Origin: Limanda limanda
Lineage: Eukaryota > Chordata > Actinopteri > Pleuronectiformes > Pleuronectidae
NCBI RefSeq assembly: GCF_963576545.1
Contig: NC_083646.1
Span: forward strand, 15,911,961 to 15,975,960
Length of the DNA: 64,000 nucleotides
Reading direction: 5' to 3'
Part shown: piece by piece, positions 59,584 to 64,000 of the stretch
Position numbering within the stretch: the stretch's first letter is position 1
How the letters are laid out: each line of letters starts with the position of its first letter
Notes under the pieces: model-generated
Database searches by the model: none
What the model saw: only the letters and a program-made list of their open reading frames with translations
Told to the model about the DNA's origin: nothing
Program-made: the position numbers and the translations under genes

Positions 59584-59985
59584 CTACGCTGGTGGCTGAC
59601 GCAGGAAAGAAGGTCCAGTGAACCAAGAGGTCTGTGCCAGGCGGGATGCGGGTAAAGACCTTGATGCATAGTCGGCAGGGTTCTCTTCTGTACATACGTA
59701 GTGCCATTGCTCGGGCTTTGAGGACTGCCGGATTCGTTGGACTCTGTTGTAGACATATGTGTAGAATCGCTTTGTTTCGTTGCAAATATAGCCAAGCACT
59801 ACTCTGCTGTCCGTGTAAAACGTAATGGCATCTAACTTCAGGTCCAGCTCATCTTTGATAAGATCTGCCATCTCTGCTGCCAAGACGGCGCCACACAGCT
59901 CAAGCCTTGGTATTGTCGGTTCTGACAGGGGTGCCAGCTTGGCCTTACCCATAACGAAACCTACTTCTTCCCATCTTCCTGCACC
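59584..59985 (-). pseudogene. BEL/Pao pol, RNase H continuation after a frameshift
   Basis: The RNase H domain begins in the upstream frame (FSDASIKAIGAVAYLK, near 60000-60037). It then continues in this frame as RWEEVGFVMGKAKLAPL and later AITFYTDSRVVLGYI, with the downstream catalytic Asp in TDS. The change of frame falls at about 59,976-59,985, within GGAAGATGGGAAGAAGTAGG on the minus strand, a purine-rich stretch prone to small indels. The frame ends at TAG (59584-59586), just after a short linker, and the integrase follows in the same frame without interruption. Both lesions look like ordinary mutations. Programmed frameshifting or readthrough is possible but unsupported. Confidence 0.85.
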
Positions 59986-62900
59986 ATCTTCAAGTAGGCC
60001 ACAGCACCGATGGCTTTGATTGACGCGTCCGAGAACACACACAATTCCCTGTGGACAGCTTTCGTGAGGGAGGTTGTCGTGTATGTGCGCTGAACATGAA
60101 GCTGTTTCAGGTCTTGGAGGGAATCTTTCCAACCTGCCCATCTGCTTGATTTGTCTTCTGGGAGAGGTGTATCCCAGTCAGACAGTTCGGATGTAAGCTC
60201 CCTAAGGAGGGCTCTTCCCTGGATAGTGACGGGTGTCAGTAGACCCAGGGGATCAAAAATGCTGTTGACTGTGGAGAGGACTCCACGTCGAGTGAATGGT
60301 TTATCCACGTTTGATGCTGAGTAAGTGAACGTGTCGGACGTGATCTCCCAGAGCAGACCTAAGCTCCGTTGTGTGGGTTCAGTTTCTCCACTCAAATCTA
60401 GGTCTTTGACGACTAGAGCGCAATCTTCGGGCGGAAAAGCCTCTGTGACTACTGGGCTGTTTGATACGAACTTATGTAAGCGTAGGTTTGATTCGGCGAG
60501 AGAGGCCTGTGTTCGTTGAAGAAGATCGATGGCCTCGGTTTCAGACGGTAGTGATATTAGGCCATCATCCACATAGAAATGTCTTTCCACAAACTCGACA
60601 GTATCAGCTCCATGCTCTCGTGCACCCTCTCTTATGGCTCTTCGCAGCCCATAAGTGGCAACAGCAGGAGACGGTGAGTTGCCAAAGACGTGGACGTTCA
60701 TCCGGTACTCAACAACTTCCTTGTTCACGTCACTGTCTTTATACCACAAAAACCGGAGGAAGTTGCGATGGTCTTCGTGCACTAAGAAACAATGAAACAT
60801 CTGTTGGATGTCTGCGAGGATTGCAACTCTCTCTTTCCGGAAACGTAAAAGAAACCCAATGAGGGAGTTGTTGAGATCGGGTCCAGTGAGGAGCACGTCA
60901 TTGAGGGAGACACCAGAGTACTGGGCACTGGAGTCAAAGACAACTCTGATCTGATTGGGTTTCTGAGGGTGATAAACTCCAAACGTTGGGAGATACCAGC
61001 ACTCCTCCTCTTCTCTCAGCGGTGGTGCTTCCTCGGCATGTCCATTGGCAAAGACCTTCTTCATGAATGTCACGTACTGTTCTTGCATCTCCGGTTTTCT
61101 TTTCAAGGTTCGTTGCAGGGATGCAAACCGATTGAGTGCCTGCTCTTTGTTATTTGGTAAAGGCCGTCGTACTTCTCTGAAGGGCAATGGGGCGACCCAA
61201 CTGTTAGCGTCGTCTCTGTAGACGTTTGTGTCCATTATCTTCATGAAGATGGTGTCTTCCAATGATGGAGCAGGTTTGTTGTCGTTCTCAGTACGGTTGA
61301 ACACTGTCTGTCCCAGCATTCTCTCGGGTGCTGTTCCAGAGCTTTGATGTGTCTCCTTGACGTGCATGAAGCTTGTACAGGGTTGAAAGATGGAGTGGCG
61401 ACCGCTGTCCAGCACATTCGTCTTGAACGTGTTGACTGTTGGTTTATGTAAATTACCCAAGCACACTTCTCCTATCACTACCCAACCCAAGTCCAGACGT
61501 TGGGCAAAGGGGGCGTTATGTGGTCCGTTGACCTGCTGCCTTACCTTGTGTGCCCTGAGAACATCTCTTCCTAGCAGCAGTAGTATTTCTGCCTCTGGGT
61601 CCAGTTCAGGGATGTGCTCTGCAATGTGGCGGAGATGAGGCTGATGAAAAACAGCGTTTGGTGTTGGAATCTCAGACCGATTATTCGGGATCTCATGACA
61701 CTCAATGAGTGGTGGGAGAGAAATGAGAACTGTGCCGTCCAGTGACTCGATTTCGAATCCTTCTGCCTTCTTGCCGGATGTTTCTATGATGCCAGAGCAA
61801 GTTCTGAGATGGTACAGGAATGGTTCGCTCTTCACACTAAACCGCTCAAAGAACTCTGGTCTTGCTAATGAGCGATTGCTCTGGTCATCCAGTATTACAT
61901 AGGCTTTGATGGCCATGTCCTTTGAACCCTTGGGGTAAAGCTTTGCGAGACAGATTTTTGAGCATGAACGGCTCCACTGGCCTGGACCGCAAACTTCTGT
62001 GCATGTTGCTCCAACGACAGCCATGTCGGGATGATCTCCCTCCCCGCCGTACTCTTGTGACGGTGGAGGAGCCTTGACAGTTTGAGGAGGTGGGCCAGGG
62101 TGCATGGCTGTATCATGGCTGGTGCTGTTGCATTCAAAGCACATCACAGGGGACCTGCAGTCTTTGGCAAGGTGGGAGCTGGAGGCACAGCACTTGAAAC
62201 ATATTCCTTTCTCTTTGAGGAAGGCCTTTCTATCATCGAGGAGTTTGTTCCTGAATGTTCTACACCTTTTAAGGGGATGGGGTTTGTTATGTAATGGGCA
62301 GTTATTGTTAGGGTCGTTGTTGGTAGTGGAAATATCCGTTGTGTGAACCGAGATGGGTTCGTTGTTGATTGTTGAAATATTCGTTGTGTGAACTGAGATT
62401 GGTTCGTTGGTGTTCAAGTTCCGTGAAAATGGTTTGTCAGGTTTGGTGGGTGTTGTTGTGCTGCCTTGATAATTAAAGCTAGGGTCGTTGCGCTTTTTTG
62501 CCTCGTAGCTAATAAAGTTGCAAAAGTACTCGAAGGGAGGGAAGCGACGGTTGTTTCCTTCTTTGTACCGTGACCCTGCAGACACCCACTTCTCCTGAAG
62601 CCCGTAAGGAAGTTTGTCTACGATTGGTCCAATGCCGCGTGAGGTGTCCAGGTAGGACAAGCCGGCCAGATATCCATCTTCTTTAGCACCTTGGATCTCC
62701 GTAAGTAGATCTCCAAGTTCACGTAACTTCAAATGATCCTTGGCTGAAATCTTCGGAAAGTTGTCTAAGCGCTGAAACATTGACTTTTCAATGACTTCGG
62801 GGGCGGCATAGGATTCACGCAACCGTTCCCATGCTTTGTCTAGAGCCAGATTGGGGTTGTTGACATGCACCGATCGTATGCGTTTAACCTGTTCGCTAGA

Positions 62901-63752
62901 TTCTTTTCCCAGCCATTTGGTCATGAGGTCCAACTCTTGGGTTGCTGTGAGGTTAACTTCACTGGCTGCACTGGAGAAAGAGGAGTACCATGCCCGATAA
63001 TTCTCTGGCTTGTCATCGAACTGGTACAGCCCTGAAGTCACAAGGTCTCGTCGTGCCAAATACTGTGCCAAAGGCTCCCCTAAAGGGTACATGGGTGTGC
63101 CAGTTTGAAGGGAATGTAGCGGAGTATACGACGGAGCATGAGCGTGCATGGTGGGGTTAGCTCTACTAACCTTAGCTTTTGTCTCAGCTTTAGTTGGGTC
63201 ATGTAAATGTGGTGGCGATGGTTGTTTACTGTCAGCATTTTCCTTGCTGACAGGTTGTGGTTGATAGTCGTCTTCCTCCGCTGGATGCCATGTCATGAAA
63301 GTGTCATGTGACTTTGCCTTAATTGAGGGAGCAACAGGTAATAGTGAGGAAGGAGAACGGTTCTTAATGTCGATCTGGGATTGAACGTATTCACTGGTGC
63401 GTTTAATTTTCATCTTTTCAGATTCAGATATCCTGTCTTCGACAACAGACTGCATCGCCTCTGCGTCTTCCAAAACTTGAGCTGTCACCATGGCTGCGTC
63501 AGCTTCTCTATGAAGGGTTAACACTTCCAACTCTGTGTCTATTCTTGTAGTTTCCAATTTATTTTGAGCATCTCTAGTTGCTCTTTCTGCCTCTCTAGCA
63601 GCTTTTTCCATTTTTAGCTTAGCCTCCTGGCTAGCATATGAAGCTCTCACCTTTGCAGCTTCTGCTTCAGCCCGGGCGCGGGCTGCGCTTACTGATGATG
63701 CTGATGTTTTGATGCTCTTAGCACTGCCGACAGACGATCTGTTGCTTGCCAT
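59961..63752 (-). CDS. BEL/Pao gag-protease-reverse transcriptase polyprotein (frame ends within RNase H)
   Basis: About 1,263 residues. I chose the ATG at 63750-63752 because it sits in GTCGCCATGG, a strong vertebrate start context; a frame extending to 63761 would need a GTG start. Residues 20-125 are Ala/Glu/Arg-rich and predicted coiled coil. A gag core follows (about 230-430). Two CCHC-like knuckles come next: CFKC...H...C near residue 517 and CFEC...H near 537. The protease carries AYVILDDQSNRSLA near residue 617, a BEL-type variant of the aspartic protease motif. The reverse transcriptase has ILADIQQMF near 979 and FYVDDGLIS near 1058, both catalytic regions intact. The frame stops at 59961-59963 inside RNase H because of a small frameshift. 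The product would assemble particles and copy the RNA genome in the cytoplasm. There are no stop codons across gag, protease or RT, which agrees with recent insertion. Confidence 0.93.
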   Translation of the reverse strand: MASNRSSVGSAKSIKTSASSVSAARARAEAEAAKVRASYASQEAKLKMEKAAREAERATRDAQNKLETTRIDTELEVLTLHREADAAMVTAQVLEDAEAMQSVVEDRISESEKMKIKRTSEYVQSQIDIKNRSPSSLLPVAPSIKAKSHDTFMTWHPAEEDDYQPQPVSKENADSKQPSPPHLHDPTKAETKAKVSRANPTMHAHAPSYTPLHSLQTGTPMYPLGEPLAQYLARRDLVTSGLYQFDDKPENYRAWYSSFSSAASEVNLTATQELDLMTKWLGKESSEQVKRIRSVHVNNPNLALDKAWERLRESYAAPEVIEKSMFQRLDNFPKISAKDHLKLRELGDLLTEIQGAKEDGYLAGLSYLDTSRGIGPIVDKLPYGLQEKWVSAGSRYKEGNNRRFPPFEYFCNFISYEAKKRNDPSFNYQGSTTTPTKPDKPFSRNLNTNEPISVHTTNISTINNEPISVHTTDISTTNNDPNNNCPLHNKPHPLKRCRTFRNKLLDDRKAFLKEKGICFKCCASSSHLAKDCRSPVMCFECNSTSHDTAMHPGPPPQTVKAPPPSQEYGGEGDHPDMAVVGATCTEVCGPGQWSRSCSKICLAKLYPKGSKDMAIKAYVILDDQSNRSLARPEFFERFSVKSEPFLYHLRTCSGIIETSGKKAEGFEIESLDGTVLISLPPLIECHEIPNNRSEIPTPNAVFHQPHLRHIAEHIPELDPEAEILLLLGRDVLRAHKVRQQVNGPHNAPFAQRLDLGWVVIGEVCLGNLHKPTVNTFKTNVLDSGRHSIFQPCTSFMHVKETHQSSGTAPERMLGQTVFNRTENDNKPAPSLEDTIFMKIMDTNVYRDDANSWVAPLPFREVRRPLPNNKEQALNRFASLQRTLKRKPEMQEQYVTFMKKVFANGHAEEAPPLREEEECWYLPTFGVYHPQKPNQIRVVFDSSAQYSGVSLNDVLLTGPDLNNSLIGFLLRFRKERVAILADIQQMFHCFLVHEDHRNFLRFLWYKDSDVNKEVVEYRMNVHVFGNSPSPAVATYGLRRAIREGAREHGADTVEFVERHFYVDDGLISLPSETEAIDLLQRTQASLAESNLRLHKFVSNSPVVTEAFPPEDCALVVKDLDLSGETEPTQRSLGLLWEITSDTFTYSASNVDKPFTRRGVLSTVNSIFDPLGLLTPVTIQGRALLRELTSELSDWDTPLPEDKSSRWAGWKDSLQDLKQLHVQRTYTTTSLTKAVHRELCVFSDASIKAIGAVAYLKMVQEDGKK

Positions 63753-63789
63753 GGCGACCACTTCAAAACATCCAATGCTGCCTTTTCAC
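63753..63789 (-). other. Leader between 5' LTR and gag
   Basis: Only 37 bases separate the LTR from the chosen ATG. A primer-binding site must lie at or near the LTR edge, but GTGAAAAGGCAGCATTGG shows no clear TGG start directly at the boundary, so I cannot assign the tRNA primer. Confidence 0.5.
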
Positions 63790-64000
63790 TGTAGTGTTCT
63801 CGTGCAGTGTGTTGTAACTCTGACTTAACACCGAGTTAAACCGTAGCCAATGAAGACAGAGTCGTAGCAAGGTTGACCATTTACTGTCACAATTCCTCAT
63901 TGACAGACGGTGAAAACTGCAAATAAAAGAATACAAAAATACTGAATGTACATTTGACTAAACAGCATGTTGTACATAGTTGTAAATAATAATATAAACT
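63790..64000 (-). repeat. 5' LTR of the BEL/Pao element, partial
   Basis: The first 211 bases (plus-strand order) match 57255-57465 without a single difference by eye. The window ends inside it; about 447 more bases are expected. Confidence 0.95.

Larger units (their letters stand above)
57255..64000 (-). mobile_element. BEL/Pao LTR retrotransposon, nearly complete, runs off the window
   Basis: The element is bounded on the left by a full LTR (57255-57912). On the right is the start of the second LTR (63790 to the window end), which is identical to the first over all 211 visible bases. Between them, on the minus strand, are gag, aspartic protease, reverse transcriptase, RNase H and integrase coding sequence. 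The order PR-RT-RH-IN with a gag-pol fusion and DUF1758-like protease is that of BEL/Pao. If the right LTR has the same length as the left, the element ends near 64447, about 7.2 kb in total. Identity of the LTRs means a recent insertion. The coding region nevertheless has one frameshift and one in-frame stop. The expected 5-bp target-site duplication would be GTTCT (57250-57254), to be found just past 64447. Confidence 0.93.

Noticed and set aside
58226..59795. Extra minus-strand frames (58226-58450, 59433-59795, 59567-59785)
   Set aside because: They overlap the integrase and RNase H coding frame in a different phase and show no domain; the pol motifs lie in the other frame.
57958..62346. 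Many plus-strand frames of 60-133 codons
   Set aside because: They are antisense shadows of the BEL/Pao gag-pol coding sequence.

Overview
This window looks like teleost fish nuclear DNA. The evidence is the repeat content: a BEL/Pao retrotransposon, Tol2-like and other hAT-like DNA transposons, a piggyBac-like element, a DIRS-like tyrosine-recombinase retrotransposon relic, an L2-clade LINE tail and tRNA-derived SINE fragments, plus long (CA)n and poly-G runs in AT-rich anonymous sequence. The species cannot be told. I could not support any host protein-coding exon. The first ~56 kb reads as intergenic or intronic sequence: short reading frames only, none with a recognisable domain apart from transposon remnants.

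Layout. 1-13.6 kb is anonymous sequence with a 93-bp (CA)n tract, two degraded interspersed repeats, a tRNA-SINE fragment and a small 13-bp minisatellite. 13.69-14.88 kb is a non-autonomous DNA transposon with perfect 15-bp terminal inverted repeats and a poly-G run. 18.5-19.1 kb is an old interspersed repeat. 23.7-25.2 kb is a decayed DIRS-like retrotransposon on the minus strand. 26-34 kb holds SINE fragments, two copies of one repeat and the 3' end of an L2-type LINE. 34-43 kb is mostly anonymous. 43.0-45.6 kb is a compositionally odd block: an AT-rich degenerate array, a tandem duplication ending in TG repeats, a cluster of YY1-type AAGATGGCGGC motifs, and a CpG-rich segment with ETS-type CCGGAAGT sites. 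It may be an old LTR or a cryptic promoter.

46.55-47.83 kb is a clean nested insertion. A Tol2-like hAT element is flanked by the perfect 8-bp duplication CACACAAT, and inside it sits a second hAT element of 435 bp flanked by its own perfect 8-bp duplication TCTACCAC. A BED-finger-like transposase start survives in the outer element.

56.2 kb to the window end is another nest. A piggyBac-like element (TTAA target, CCCTTTG terminus) has lost most of its transposase, with a 37-bp minisatellite of about 8.5 units in its place. It appears to be interrupted by a nearly complete BEL/Pao retrotransposon on the minus strand, 57255 to beyond the window end. That element has a complete 3' LTR (about 658 bp), a partial 5' LTR that is identical over the visible 211 bp, and gag-protease-RT-RNase H-integrase coding sequence broken by one frameshift near 59,98x and one in-frame TAG at 59584-59586. 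It is therefore a young insertion whose present reading frame is not intact.

No operons, CRISPR arrays or host RNA genes were found. The window's main value is as a record of layered transposon insertions with readable target-site duplications.
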